DNA of 64,000 nt from Candidatus Defluviicoccus seviourii (GCA_900609035.2 UXAT02000051.1:1-64000); one strand, 5' to 3'. Numbered from the stretch's first letter, positions 30,757 through 39,730 are shown. Numbers and translations are program-made. Notes: a model not told the origin generated them from the letters alone.

Positions 30757-31535
30757 GGGGCTCGCGGCGCCCCGCGGACGACGAAGTGCGGATTCTCGAA
30801 GCCAGGCTTGCCGTACCGGAGCTCTTCGCCCGCAAGCGTCGTCACTTCGCCACCGGCGAAGCGTACAACGGCGTGGCCCGCGGCCGTGTCCCACTCCATG
30901 GTCCGCCCGGTGCGCGGATAGAGATCGGCCTTGCCGCAGGCGACCAGGCAGAACTTGATCGAACTCCCGGACGAGATGGTCTCCGCGATGTCGTAGCGGG
31001 CGAGGTAGGCATCGGTCTCGGCGTTGCGGTGGGAGCGGCTGGCGACTGCGATCAGCCTCTTTTCCGGCAGCGGCCGGCAGGCGATGCGCTGGGCCGCACC
31101 GCCCCCGGTTTCGGCGAATGCGCCCAACGGGCTGCCCCAGTAGGTGGCGCCAATCGCCGGCGCGTGCACCACCCCTAGAACCGGCAGGCCGTCTTCGATG
31201 AGCGCGATATTGACCGTGAATTCGCCGCGGCGGGTGACGAATTGCTTGGTCCCGTCGAGCGGATCGACCAGCCAGAATGGCCCGCCGTTGACCACCGGCG
31301 TGCGGCCGGCGGCGACCTCCTCCTCCGCCACGATCGGATAGTGGTTGCCCACGCCGTGGCGCAAGGATTCGAGGATGAGCTGTTCGGCGCGCTGATCGGC
31401 CTCCGTCACCGGCGAGGCATCGCTCTTGGCAGTGACAGCAAAATCGGTGTTGTAAACGTCCATGATGACCCGGCCGGCAGCAAGCGCGATCGCGCACACG
31501 CTGTCCATCAGGGTCTGGTCAATCGCCAAGCTCAC
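30753..31535 (-). CDS. cysQ: 3'(2'),5'-bisphosphate nucleotidase CysQ
   Basis: Removes the 3'-phosphate from PAP formed in sulfate assimilation. The 260-aa inositol-monophosphatase-fold protein has the metal-binding VAEEEVAAGRT and FWLVDPLDGTKQF (DPLDGT), and the C-terminal EWDTAAGHAVVRFAGG. This is the CysQ subgroup by its DPLDGTKxF motif. The GTG at 31535 follows AAAGGA and is preferred over an upstream ATG at 31670. It forms a unit with the Sua5-type gene. Confidence 0.93.
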   Translation of the reverse strand: MSLAIDQTLMDSVCAIALAAGRVIMDVYNTDFAVTAKSDASPVTEADQRAEQLILESLRHGVGNHYPIVAEEEVAAGRTPVVNGGPFWLVDPLDGTKQFVTRRGEFTVNIALIEDGLPVLGVVHAPAIGATYWGSPLGAFAETGGGAAQRIACRPLPEKRLIAVASRSHRNAETDAYLARYDIAETISSGSSIKFCLVACGKADLYPRTGRTMEWDTAAGHAVVRFAGGEVTTLAGEELRYGKPGFENPHFVVRGAPRAP

Positions 31536-31594
31536 GTTGAATCCTTTCGTTATCACGGGCGCCACCGACCGCATCGGAAGGCGCAGCAGCGGTC

Positions 31595-33073
31595 TTAAGG
31601 ATGGGGTTCCCACAGCGCGGCTGGGTTGGCAAGGCCGGCCGAGGATACCGAGACAGCGTGAAAGCGCCACGCTTGGAAATCAGGAGCCCAGTAATCCGCG
31701 GCGAGCCCAGCCTTGGCCTTCAACTGATGCACGAATGCCTTCGGCTGTGGCAGCATCGTCCACACCTGCGGCAGGAACAGCGCCCGGTGCCCCCGGCTTT
31801 CGATGATCAGGCCGTCGGTGTTCGGCTGCAGGTCGGCCAGAAGCTCGCTCTCGGTCATGCAGAAGATGCGCACCGGCGGCGTCAGCACCGAGACCGAGAG
31901 CGTCAAGCCTGAGCGCTCCGCAGGCGAGAGCCTTTCGAAACGGCTGTCGCGAAAGGCGGCGGCAAAGGCATTCACGCTCACGTCCTCGGCGAGCGGTCGA
32001 TACGCTTCCGGCGAGCCGACGCAGCCGCGCAAGTTGCCATCGAACGTGAGCGTCACGAACGAGGCACCTTTGCTGCGCAAGCCTTCCGGGTAGTCGCGCA
32101 GCTCAACCGGCAGCGGCCGGCCGCAGCGCAGCCCATGATCGATCGAAGCGGAAGCCAGCAGCAGCAGCGTTTCGGCATTCGCCTGCAGGAGGTCACGCGC
32201 GCTGCTGCTCGCGGACGATGCAATTGGCTTTGCTTCCGCCTCCTGATCATTACGGCGATTGGGCTTGTCCGCCGAAGGTTCGCTGAAAACCCAGGCGCCG
32301 TAGCCGACCACGCGCCTTCGATCGCCCGCCGTATCACCGGAATTGCGCAGATCGAGCGTCCGCACGCGCAAATGCCGGCGTTTGGCGAGCGCCAGCAGCC
32401 CCTTGACGGCAGCGCCGCCGCACGCCTGTTCGCGGCCGATCGCGGCGGCATCCAGCGTTTCGATCGCCCGGCAGGTGGCTGCATCGAGCGTGCGGGCGCT
32501 GTCGTAGGTGAGGTAATGGCTCAAGTCCGAGCTGACGACGATCAGCGTTTCCTCCGCCCCCCACAACCGGTCCAGCACGGCGGCCACATCGTCCGTCCGC
32601 GCATCGCCGACCACCAGCGGCACGATTGTAAATGTGCCCAGCACCTCCTGGAGGAACGGCAGGTGCACCTCTAAGCAGTGCTCCTCGGCATGGGCAGCGT
32701 CCAGTTCCGTAACGGCGGCAAGCGACAATACGTCCTCGACTGCCGCCCGATCGAGAGCGACCGGCCCCAGCGGCGTCGTAAAGGCATCGCAGCGCGGTAC
32801 CGCCAAACCTTCCAGACAGACGCGATGGCTGGGCCCGATCAGGACAACGCGCTGCACGCGGCCTTTCAGCCGGGCGAGCCGGGCATAGGCGGTGGCGGCA
32901 ACAGGGCCGGAATAGACGTAGCCGGCATGCGGGGCGATGATTGCCTTCGGCCACGGCTCATCGGCCGCGGGTGGCGGCGCTGCCGCAAGCATCGCGCGCA
33001 CCGCCGCATCGAGCTCGCGCGGGCTGGCCGGGTAGAACAGGCCGGCCACGGCTGCGGGCCGCACGTGAGACAT
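31595..33073 (-). CDS. AmmeMemoRadiSam proteins B and A, fused
   Basis: A 492-aa fusion. Residues 1-280 are a MEMO-like domain (MSHVRPAAVAGLFYPASPRE, IIAPHAGYVYSG, VLIGPSHRV, EEHCLEVHLPFLQ, SSDLSHYL), whose His residues resemble LigB-type metal sites. After a linker, about 305-490 is an AMMECR1 domain (FVTLTFDGNLRGCVGSPEAY, RDSRFERLS). These two and the divergent radical-SAM gene make up the AmmeMemoRadiSam system. Its members co-occur across bacteria and archaea, but the chemistry is not established as far as I know. The ATG at 33073 is chosen; the frame extends to 33196. Confidence 0.9.
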   Translation of the reverse strand: MSHVRPAAVAGLFYPASPRELDAAVRAMLAAAPPPAADEPWPKAIIAPHAGYVYSGPVAATAYARLARLKGRVQRVVLIGPSHRVCLEGLAVPRCDAFTTPLGPVALDRAAVEDVLSLAAVTELDAAHAEEHCLEVHLPFLQEVLGTFTIVPLVVGDARTDDVAAVLDRLWGAEETLIVVSSDLSHYLTYDSARTLDAATCRAIETLDAAAIGREQACGGAAVKGLLALAKRRHLRVRTLDLRNSGDTAGDRRRVVGYGAWVFSEPSADKPNRRNDQEAEAKPIASSASSSARDLLQANAETLLLLASASIDHGLRCGRPLPVELRDYPEGLRSKGASFVTLTFDGNLRGCVGSPEAYRPLAEDVSVNAFAAAFRDSRFERLSPAERSGLTLSVSVLTPPVRIFCMTESELLADLQPNTDGLIIESRGHRALFLPQVWTMLPQPKAFVHQLKAKAGLAADYWAPDFQAWRFHAVSVSSAGLANPAALWEPHP

Positions 33074-33212
33074 GCTTTTCCGCCCCTTTGGCTTATACTT
33101 GGAAGGTTCGCGATGCGGAAATTGTAGTGGTCCGGCGGCGGCGCTGCCAGTGCCAATTCGCGCTTTGGTCGGCCGTTCAGCGCCTGAACCCGGCACGAGT
33201 GGGAGAGGAACG

Positions 33213-34319
33213 ATGGATCATCGCACCGCCAGCGAGAGTTTTGAGGGTGCGGCGCCAGCGCGCTACTGGCGGATGCTGGCTGATGGCAGGGTCGAATGCA
33301 GCTTGTGTCCGCGCTTTTGCCGCCTGCACGAGGGCCAGCGCGGCCTGTGCTTCGTCCGTGCCCGCAAAGGTGACGCGCTGGTGCTGACGACCTACGGCCG
33401 CTCAAGCGGTTTCTGCATCGATCCGATCGAAAAGAAACCGCTCAACCATTTCCTGCCCGGTACGCCGATCTTCTCGTTCGGCACTGCCGGCTGCAACTTG
33501 ACGTGCAAGTTCTGCCAGAACTGGGACATCTCCAAGTCGCGCGAATTCGATACGCTGACCGATGCGGCGACGCCCGACAGGATCGCTGCGACTGCCGCGG
33601 CTAAGGGCTGCCGCAGCGTCGCCTTCACCTACAACGATCCTGTCATCTTCCTTGAATACGCGGGTGACGTTGCCGCTGCCTGCCGTGCCCGCGGCCTGAA
33701 GACGGTCGCGGTCACCGCCGGTTACATCTGCCCCGAGCCGCGCGCCGAGTTTTTCGCCGCGATGGATGCCGCCAACGTTGACCTCAAGGCCTTTACCGAG
33801 GACTTCTACCAGCGGCTGTGCAGTGCCGAGCTGCAGCCGATCCTCGATACCCTTGTCTACATCAAGCGCGAGACCTCGGTCTGGCTCGAGATCACGACGC
33901 TCTTGATCCCCGGCGAGAACGATTCCGATGCCGAGCTCGACTCGCTCACACGCTGGGTGGCAAGCGAATTGGGCACGGACGTGCCGCTCCACTTTTCCGC
34001 CTTCCATCCGGACTGGAAGATGCTGGACACGCCGCCGACGCCACCCGCGACGCTCACCCGCGCGCGGTCGATCGCGATGAAGAACGGCCTGCGCTATGTC
34101 TATACCGGCAACGTCCACGATCTCGAAGGCGACGCGACGACCTGCCATAACTGCGGCGCAGTCGTCATCGGCCGCGACTGGTACGAGCTGATCGCCTGGA
34201 ACCTGGACGATCAGGGCCGCTGCAAGCACTGCGGCACGCCGTGCGCCGGCGTGTTCGAGGCCAAGCCGGGCACCTGGGGCCGCAAGCGGCAGCCGGTGCG
34301 GATGAGCGCGCGGGCTTGA
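33213..34319 (+). CDS. AmmeMemoRadiSam radical SAM enzyme
   Basis: The 368-aa radical SAM enzyme has the cluster motif CNLTCKFCQ (Cx3Cx2C) in a TIM-barrel core, preceded by an N-terminal Cys cluster (VECSLCPRFCRLHEGQRGLC). The C-terminal region is a zinc-ribbon-like tail (CHNCG and CKHCGTPC). This layout is that of AmmeMemoRadiSam system radical SAM proteins, related to pyruvate-formate-lyase activases. The ATG at 33213 has GGGAGAGGAA upstream. It is divergent from the fused AB gene with a 139-bp shared promoter region. Confidence 0.93.
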   Translation: MDHRTASESFEGAAPARYWRMLADGRVECSLCPRFCRLHEGQRGLCFVRARKGDALVLTTYGRSSGFCIDPIEKKPLNHFLPGTPIFSFGTAGCNLTCKFCQNWDISKSREFDTLTDAATPDRIAATAAAKGCRSVAFTYNDPVIFLEYAGDVAAACRARGLKTVAVTAGYICPEPRAEFFAAMDAANVDLKAFTEDFYQRLCSAELQPILDTLVYIKRETSVWLEITTLLIPGENDSDAELDSLTRWVASELGTDVPLHFSAFHPDWKMLDTPPTPPATLTRARSIAMKNGLRYVYTGNVHDLEGDATTCHNCGAVVIGRDWYELIAWNLDDQGRCKHCGTPCAGVFEAKPGTWGRKRQPVRMSARA

Positions 34320-34398
34320 CGAGAAGACCGGCAGCGCTTGGCAAAGCGGGGAAAGTCGGTAGAGTCCGGCCTGGGTTTGGTGACGGAGGGCATATCTG

Positions 34399-34656
34399 GT
34401 GCGTTTGCGAAACACTCTGGTGGCAGCGCTGCTGGCAAGCGCGGCGGCAATGGCGGCAAACGAGGTCTTGGCGCAGGAGAAGCTGACCAGCGAACAACTC
34501 GAGCAGCAGCTCAAGCAGCAAGAGAGCCTCAATGCGGCGCTCAAGGACCGCATCGCCAAACTGGAGGCAGTCCTCAAGACCGACGTCTGCACCAACCCGG
34601 AAGCGGAAGCGCTCTTGAACGCCCCGCCGCCTGCTACGACCACGCGGACGCCGTAG
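34399..34656 (+). CDS. Small secreted coiled-coil protein
   Basis: The 85-aa protein has a clear signal peptide (RNTLVAALLASAAAMAANEVLA, cut after VLA). A glutamine/leucine-rich coiled coil follows (LTSEQLEQQLKQQESLNAAL) and then a single Cys and a short Thr/Pro tail. The start is GTG with GGAGGG eight bases upstream. No family is recognised. Likely periplasmic; the coiled coil suggests an oligomer. The frame is same-strand and 79 bp after the radical SAM gene. Confidence 0.65.
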   Translation: MRLRNTLVAALLASAAAMAANEVLAQEKLTSEQLEQQLKQQESLNAALKDRIAKLEAVLKTDVCTNPEAEALLNAPPPATTTRTP

Positions 34657-34858
34657 AACGGGTTGGCCTTAGGGTCGGCGGCCGCGTCCCAACAGTTTGT
34701 GCTCGCTCAGGCGCAGCAACCGTAGGGTGCATGACTCAAGTCACCGCCCCTCCGGCAAACCCCGGAGGAGTTCACAAGCCGGTGAGATCGATCTCGCGCC
34801 GGGCGAACCCGAGCTGCGGAACTCTCTGATGAAGAGGATGTTTCAGGGCCGCCAAGTG

Positions 34859-35152
34859 TCAGTCGATGTGGCGGGAAGGGTCCTGCCGCTTATGCAGGAT
34901 GCGCACAACCGAGATGCCGAAGTCCGTGCCCAGGTAGAACACGACGTGGCCTTCGAACGCGAAACACAAGACGTCTTGCGCCAGTTCATCGCGCGTGCGG
35001 CCGAGCAGCGGCTGATGTGCCAGTTCGGTCAGCCGGCCCTGTAGCGCCTCAATGTAGCCGAGGCCTTGTTCCCTGCCCCAGCGTTCGAGCGTGTAATCGG
35101 CGATTGCGTGCAGATCTGTCAGCGCCAGCCGCGAAAGCTCGAACCGCGCCAC
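34859..35152 (-). CDS. ParE-type toxin (RelE/ParE superfamily)
   Basis: The 97-aa protein MARFELSRLALTDLHAIADY...RWGREQGLGYIEALQGRLTELAHQPLLGR, with the C-terminal FAFEGHVVFYL and VVRILHKRQDPSRH, is a textbook ParE/RelE-fold toxin; gyrase is the usual ParE target. It starts with GTG directly after the antitoxin stop codon, zero bases apart, so the two are translated together. The antitoxin is of the Phd family rather than ParD, a mixed pairing seen in other genomes. Confidence 0.9.
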   Translation of the reverse strand: MARFELSRLALTDLHAIADYTLERWGREQGLGYIEALQGRLTELAHQPLLGRTRDELAQDVLCFAFEGHVVFYLGTDFGISVVRILHKRQDPSRHID

Positions 35153-35410
35153 TTAAGCAAGCCGCGCGCGCAGGGCCTTGAAGGCTTCATCGCCATCGAC
35201 AACCCGGCCCGCCTCAATCTCGTCCAGGCCCTTGCGGACCTCGGCGCGAAGGCTGGCGAGCTTCAGCGCTTCCAGTTCCTTGTACTCTTCCGCCGAGAGC
35301 ACGACGGCGACAGCGCGCCCATGCTTCTCGATTGTGACCGGCTCACGCTGGGCCGTGTCCAGCAACTCGCCGAAGTGGTTCTTCGCCTCCAGCGCGGCCA
35401 TGGTCCGCAT
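35153..35410 (-). CDS. Phd/YefM-type antitoxin
   Basis: The 85-aa antitoxin has an N-terminal Phd fold (MAALEAKNHFGELLDTAQRE, VTIEKHGRAVAVVLSAEEY) and a C-terminal toxin-binding helix. It is first in the operon, followed without a gap by the ParE-type toxin. The start could also be the ATG at 35401. It is preceded by an AT-rich palindrome that is probably its own operator. Confidence 0.9.
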   Translation of the reverse strand: MRTMAALEAKNHFGELLDTAQREPVTIEKHGRAVAVVLSAEEYKELEALKLASLRAEVRKGLDEIEAGRVVDGDEAFKALRARLA

Positions 35411-35429
35411 CGATCGGTCTCCGGGAACG

Positions 35430-35446
35430 GTTATAATAGTTATAAC
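35430..35446 (-). promoter_or_regulatory. AT-rich palindromic operator/promoter of the phd-parE pair
   Basis: GTTATAATAGTTATAAC is a perfect inverted repeat (7-bp arms, 3-bp centre) 20 bp upstream of the antitoxin start. A related CATAATAG copy is at 35450-35457. It stands out in a GC-rich genome, overlaps TATAAT-like -10 sequences, and fits the paired operator sites bound by Phd family antitoxins in autoregulation. Confidence 0.65.
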
Positions 35447-35648
35447 AGTCATAATAGCGGGCATTGGCGCGCTGGTCAAACAGGCGCAGCCGGCTTACCC
35501 ATCGTGTGGAACTGGCGACACGTACCTGTATTGGCAAAACGACCGCGCGGCGCGCGGCAAGGCAGGCCTCACGCGGCACGCTGCCGCCCTGGCCTTGTGA
35601 AATCCGGTCACTCTGGTTATATTGCCGGTAATAGTCCGGAGAGCCCGA

Positions 35649-35951
35649 ATGAGCAAGAGTTCTCAGCGCCGAGCCATCGACAGCTACCGCAAGCGGCTGA
35701 CCGAGCGCGGCATGACGCGCTTCGAGGTGATTGGCCGGTACGACGACCGTGAACTCATCCGTGCGGTGGCCAAACGCCTGGCTGAAGGCGGTGCGGACGC
35801 CGATCGGCTGCGGGTCGCCGTCAACCGCTCCATTTCGGGCGAACCGCCCAGGAAAGGCGGCATCCTCAAGGCGTTGCTGGCCTCGCCCCTGATCGGCTCC
35901 GAACTTGACCTGACCCGCCCGCGTGAGGAAGGGCGGAAGGTCGACATGTGA
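35649..35951 (+). CDS. Putative antitoxin of a VapC pair
   Basis: The 100-aa basic protein has helix-rich RRAIDSYRKRLTERGMTRFE followed by ELIRAVAKRLAEGGADADRL. I do not recognise the family with certainty. The role as antitoxin is inferred from the overlap TGATG with a PIN-domain toxin gene immediately downstream, the size, and the position first in the pair. No ribbon-helix-helix or AbrB motif is obvious. CGGAGAG precedes the ATG. Confidence 0.7.
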   Translation: MSKSSQRRAIDSYRKRLTERGMTRFEVIGRYDDRELIRAVAKRLAEGGADADRLRVAVNRSISGEPPRKGGILKALLASPLIGSELDLTRPREEGRKVDM

Positions 35952-36379
35952 TGCGCTACCTGCTCGACACCAACATCATCAGCAACTTCACCAAGCCGGT
36001 TCCCTCGGAATCGCTCATCGCCTGGATGGCGGAGCAGTGCGACGACGATCTGTTTATCGCGTCGTTGACTTTGGCCGAGATCCTGCGGGGCGTGGTCGAG
36101 AAGCCGACCGGGAAGCGGCGCGACCAGCTCGAGGCATGGTTCAGCGGTCCCCAGGGGCCACAGGCGCTCTTCGCCGGTCGTATCCTCCCCTTCGACGAAA
36201 AGGCCGGCCTCGCGTGGGCCGAGCTCATGGCAGAAGGGAAAGCGAGTGGCCGACCGCGCAGCGGCTTCGACATGATCATCGCTGCGATTGCGGCCACCAA
36301 CGGCTGCGTCGTCGTCACCGACAATGAACGCGATTTCGCAGGGATTGAGATCGTCAATCCGATCCGCGGTGCGCGCTGA
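35951..36379 (+). CDS. VapC-type PIN-domain toxin
   Basis: The 142-aa PIN-domain endoribonuclease has the catalytic acidic residues in MRYLLDTNIISNF (first Asp), SLTLAEILRGV (Glu), GFDMIIAAIAATNGCVVVTD (Asp, Asp). It matches the FitB/VapC group. ATG overlaps the antitoxin stop as TGATG; a GTG at 35948 is an alternative start. Free toxin would cleave tRNA or rRNA; the specific target is unknown. Confidence 0.93.
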   Translation: MRYLLDTNIISNFTKPVPSESLIAWMAEQCDDDLFIASLTLAEILRGVVEKPTGKRRDQLEAWFSGPQGPQALFAGRILPFDEKAGLAWAELMAEGKASGRPRSGFDMIIAAIAATNGCVVVTDNERDFAGIEIVNPIRGAR

Positions 36380-36485
36380 GGCGAGCAGAGCCTTTCCCGC
36401 TTCCGGGGACAGGACTTCGGGGGTACGATTCAATACTCCCGCGCCTGAAATTGCCTAAGCGGTAAACCCCTATGTCCGCGCGCCG

Positions 36486-37019
36486 CTAAAGCTCCTTGCG
36501 GGAAGCGTCGGGCCGCTCAACACCGTCAGCCGCTTCGGCTTGCTCCCCGGCTTCGGCTTCCTCCTCGCCTTGCGCCGGGGGTGGCGCGGCGTCCTCGGTT
36601 TCGGCGTCGGCAGCCGCGGCCAACTGCTCCAGGTAGCCGGCGCCGGCCTTATACACGGTCTCGACCACCTCCTGCACCGTGCCGATGGCGCGGTAATCGT
36701 CGTCGTAGTCGTTGAGCCCGCTCAAGTTGGCGAGCACCGGGTCGCTGCGCCACAGGATGCGCAGCGCCTCGCGTCGCGTCTCCTCGGCGACGCCTGCGGC
36801 CAGGAACACCGTGTAATCGGAGTCTGCCGTCAGCGTCGCCAAATCGGGCAATTCCGGTGCCGCATCCGGCGGTGTGTCTGCCGCCTGCTGTTCTGCGACT
36901 ATCGCCCCGTCCTCGGGCATCGCGGCGCTCTCGCGCGTCTCAGCCTCGGCGGTGCCCGCAGCCGCTTCAGCCTTCAGCCGTGACCAGCGGCTGAGCCGAT
37001 CGCGCAACGTCCCGCTCAT
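36486..37019 (-). CDS. DUF3306 domain protein
   Basis: The 177-aa protein MSGTLRDRLSRWSRLKAEAA...DYTVFLAAGVAEETRREALRIL...LWRSDPVLANLSGLNDYDDD matches DUF3306. The pattern FLAAGVAEETRREALRILWR and NLSGLNDYDDDYRA is distinctive. The C-terminal half is acidic and low in complexity. DUF3306 genes sit next to DUF3305 and ferredoxin genes in formate-dehydrogenase clusters, so an accessory role in metalloenzyme maturation is inferred. Overlaps DUF3305 by four bases (ATGA). Confidence 0.85.
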   Translation of the reverse strand: MSGTLRDRLSRWSRLKAEAAAGTAEAETRESAAMPEDGAIVAEQQAADTPPDAAPELPDLATLTADSDYTVFLAAGVAEETRREALRILWRSDPVLANLSGLNDYDDDYRAIGTVQEVVETVYKAGAGYLEQLAAAADAETEDAAPPPAQGEEEAEAGEQAEAADGVERPDASRKEL

Positions 37020-37564
37020 CGCCGTCCCTCGCGCGCCACCCCGCACGCTTGCGGCCCGCCGCCGTTGGCCGCCTCGTCCGTTGTGGCCGTCTTGGCCGTC
37101 TGCCGGCGCTTGCGGAACGGTTCGGGGCGCGGGTGGCGATCGATGAACGCCTGCAGCCAGGCGCGGATCGCAGCCGGCATGGCGACGGTCTCGACAACCT
37201 CCGCACCGCCGACGAGGTAATCCTGCGCATCGACCGGACACACCGTCAGGTGGAAGGGATGCATGCCGTCGCCCTCTTCGTCCGGCCGCAGGATGACGTA
37301 CACGACCGGCTGCGCGCTGCCCAGGTTATGCAGGTAGCCGGCAATGGCATCACGAAAGAGCTGGATCTCCAGGTTGCCGGCGTAGAGCCGTTCCCAGCCG
37401 GGGCCTGCCGCCAGCGTTTGCGGCGCTGCCTCCGGTCCGCCGCCGATGATGAGATCGGTCACACGCCACTCAGTCGCGGCCCAGGGACCGGCGCTCACGG
37501 TTCGCTCAAGCACCACGCCAACGCGTAAGCGTGCCGCCCCCGCGCCCTCGGTGAGTGCTTCCAT
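37016..37564 (-). CDS. DUF3305 domain protein
   Basis: The 182-aa protein is recognised from LRVGVVLERTVSAGPWAATE, VYVILRPDEEGDGMHPFHLT and ETVAMPAAIRAWLQAFIDRH. DUF3305 is a soluble domain of unknown chemistry, found with formate dehydrogenase accessory genes. It is first in the operon with DUF3306 and is divergent from the polyferredoxin gene across 135 bp. Confidence 0.87.
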   Translation of the reverse strand: MEALTEGAGAARLRVGVVLERTVSAGPWAATEWRVTDLIIGGGPEAAPQTLAAGPGWERLYAGNLEIQLFRDAIAGYLHNLGSAQPVVYVILRPDEEGDGMHPFHLTVCPVDAQDYLVGGAEVVETVAMPAAIRAWLQAFIDRHPRPEPFRKRRQTAKTATTDEAANGGGPQACGVAREGRR

Positions 37565-37699
37565 GCAACGCTCCTCCCGTCGGCCTTGGTTCCGGCAGCG
37601 CCAGATTCGTGTTTGGTACTAGGGCCGTTTGGCCCACAATAGCACCAAACGAACAGCAAGGCTCGTCCGCGAAGAGCCTGCAATGGGAGGCCAACAAGC

Positions 37700-39703
37700 A
37701 TGGGCGGTTCAACGCCACGCGTTCTCTTGTGCACCTGTCAGCATACGCTGCCGCTCGACGGCAAGAAGATCGCAGCCGCGCTCGGGGGGCAGGCGCCCGC
37801 CGTGCACACGGAGCTGTGCGCCGCCGAGGCGGACGCGGTGAGCCGGGCGCTCGATCCTGAGGCGCCGCTCCTCATCGGCTGCACGCAGGAAGCGCCCCTG
37901 TTCGAGGAGATAGCCGGCGAAGCACAGCCGCATGCCGGCTTGCGCTGCGTCAACATCCGCGAGAAGGCCGGCTGGTCGGACGAGGGCCGCCAGGCGCAGG
38001 CCAAGATCGCGGCTCTCATTGCCGAAGCCGCGGTTGAGATCGAACCCTCGGCCTCGGTCTCGGCGACGTCCGAGGGCGTCGTGCTCGTCTATGGCGGAGA
38101 TGAGGTCGCGCTTGCCGCCGCGCGCCGGCTGAGCCGGCGGCTCGATGTCACCTGCCTGCTTAAGCGCCATGACGGCATCCTGCCGCCGCGGGTGCGCGAT
38201 GTGGCGATCTTTGCCGGCAGCGTGCAGGCGGTCCACGGCCATCTCGGCGCCTTCGAGGTGACCATCGAGGGCTTGGCCGCGTCCGCGCCGTCGTCCCGCG
38301 GCGCGCTCGCGTTCGGCCCGCCGCAAGCCCGGTTCACCTCGGCGTGCGATCTCATCTTGGATCTGACCGGCGATCCACCGCTGTTCGCGGCCGCGCGCGA
38401 TGGCTATTTCCGCGTCGAGCCCGGCGATGCGGTGAAGCTGGAACGGGCTCTGTTCGAGCTCACCGACATGGCCGGCACGTTCGAGAAGCCGCGCTACGTC
38501 CGCCTCGATCCGGCGCTGTGTGCGCACGCGCGCAACACCATCGTCGGCTGCCGGCAATGCCTCGATGTCTGCCCGACCGGCGCCATCACGCCCGCTGGTG
38601 ATCATGTCGCGATCGACCCCTGGATCTGCATGGGCCACGGCACGTGTGCCAGCGTCTGCCCGACCGGCGCCATCCGCTACGACCTGCCAAGCGGTTACGC
38701 GCTCTTTGAGCGGTTAAGGGTGTTGCTTGCGACCTACCAGCGCGCCGGTGGCCGGGCCTGCGAACTCCTCGTCCACGATGGCGAATTCGCCGAGGACATG
38801 ATTGCCGTGATCGCGCGGACCGGCCGCGGCCTGCCTGCGAACGTGCTGCCGTTTGCCGTCAACCGGGTGACGCAGATCGGCCTCGACTTTCTGCTCGCAG
38901 CCCTTGCGTTGGGCGCTGGCCGGATCCGGCTGCTGACAGGCCCGGAGGACCGTCCCGATCTTGACAGCCTGCGCACGCACATCCGCTTGCTCGAGACCAT
39001 CCTGGCCGGCCTCGGCCACGGCAGCGGCCGGGTCGTGCTGGCGGAAGCGGATGACCCGCACCGCCTGGAGGAGGGGCTTTACGCCCAGCCCGTACCGGCG
39101 GCCGCCGCGGCAGCGCTTTCGTTCCTCGCCGCCGGCAAGCGGGCGCTCACCTGGCAGGTGCTCGACCACTTGCATGCCGAGGCACCCGCGGCGTTGGGCG
39201 TCCTGCCGCTCCCCACAGGGGCGCCGTTCGGCCGCGTCGTCCTCGACCAGGAGCGCTGCACGCTGTGCGTCGCTTGCGTCGGCGCCTGCCCGACGGCCGC
39301 GCTCTCGTGCGACCCGGAACGACCGCAGCTCGCCTTCACCGAGCGCCAATGCATCCAGTGCGGCCTCTGCCGCGCCACCTGCCCGGAGGATGCGGTCAAC
39401 CTCGAGGCGCGGCTCAATTTTGCCGACGCGGGCCGCCATCCCCGCGTGCTCAAGGCCGAAGAGCCGTTTCTCTGCATCCGCTGCGCAAAGCCGTTCGGCA
39501 CCCGCAGCACGATCGAACGCCTCGCCGAACGCCTGAAAGAGCATCCCCTGTTCGAGGGCGCTGGCCGGGCCGAGCTCATCAAGATGTGCGAGGATTGCCG
39601 CGTCAAGGCGCAGATGGAGGCGCCGCAGCCGATGGCGGGCCGGCCGCCGCCGCGGCCCGTTACCACCGACGACTATTTCAAGACCGATCCTGGCGAGAAC
39701 TGA
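37700..39703 (+). CDS. Multi-cluster 4Fe-4S ferredoxin-type protein
   Basis: The 667-aa iron-sulfur protein has two paired ferredoxin modules: CRQCLDVCPTGAI with CMGHGTCASVCPTGAI (about residues 280-325), and CTLCVACVGACPTAA with CIQCGLCRATCPEDAV (about 520-570). A C-terminal CIRCAKPFG...CEDC zinc- or cluster-binding pair follows. The N-terminal region is unlike known redox folds but carries CTC, GC and NIRE. It belongs to the family next to DUF3305/DUF3306 near formate dehydrogenases and probably carries electrons. ATG at 37700; DUF3305 is divergent. Confidence 0.88.
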   Translation: MGGSTPRVLLCTCQHTLPLDGKKIAAALGGQAPAVHTELCAAEADAVSRALDPEAPLLIGCTQEAPLFEEIAGEAQPHAGLRCVNIREKAGWSDEGRQAQAKIAALIAEAAVEIEPSASVSATSEGVVLVYGGDEVALAAARRLSRRLDVTCLLKRHDGILPPRVRDVAIFAGSVQAVHGHLGAFEVTIEGLAASAPSSRGALAFGPPQARFTSACDLILDLTGDPPLFAAARDGYFRVEPGDAVKLERALFELTDMAGTFEKPRYVRLDPALCAHARNTIVGCRQCLDVCPTGAITPAGDHVAIDPWICMGHGTCASVCPTGAIRYDLPSGYALFERLRVLLATYQRAGGRACELLVHDGEFAEDMIAVIARTGRGLPANVLPFAVNRVTQIGLDFLLAALALGAGRIRLLTGPEDRPDLDSLRTHIRLLETILAGLGHGSGRVVLAEADDPHRLEEGLYAQPVPAAAAAALSFLAAGKRALTWQVLDHLHAEAPAALGVLPLPTGAPFGRVVLDQERCTLCVACVGACPTAALSCDPERPQLAFTERQCIQCGLCRATCPEDAVNLEARLNFADAGRHPRVLKAEEPFLCIRCAKPFGTRSTIERLAERLKEHPLFEGAGRAELIKMCEDCRVKAQMEAPQPMAGRPPPRPVTTDDYFKTDPGEN

Positions 39704-39730
39704 TCAAGCTTCGGCAACGGAGAAGAGACG

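Noticed and set aside
29713..31497. Sua5-type gene read as a 594-codon gene
   Set aside because: The extra N-terminal part is a shifted frame through cysQ; the GTG at 30756 gives a normal family protein.
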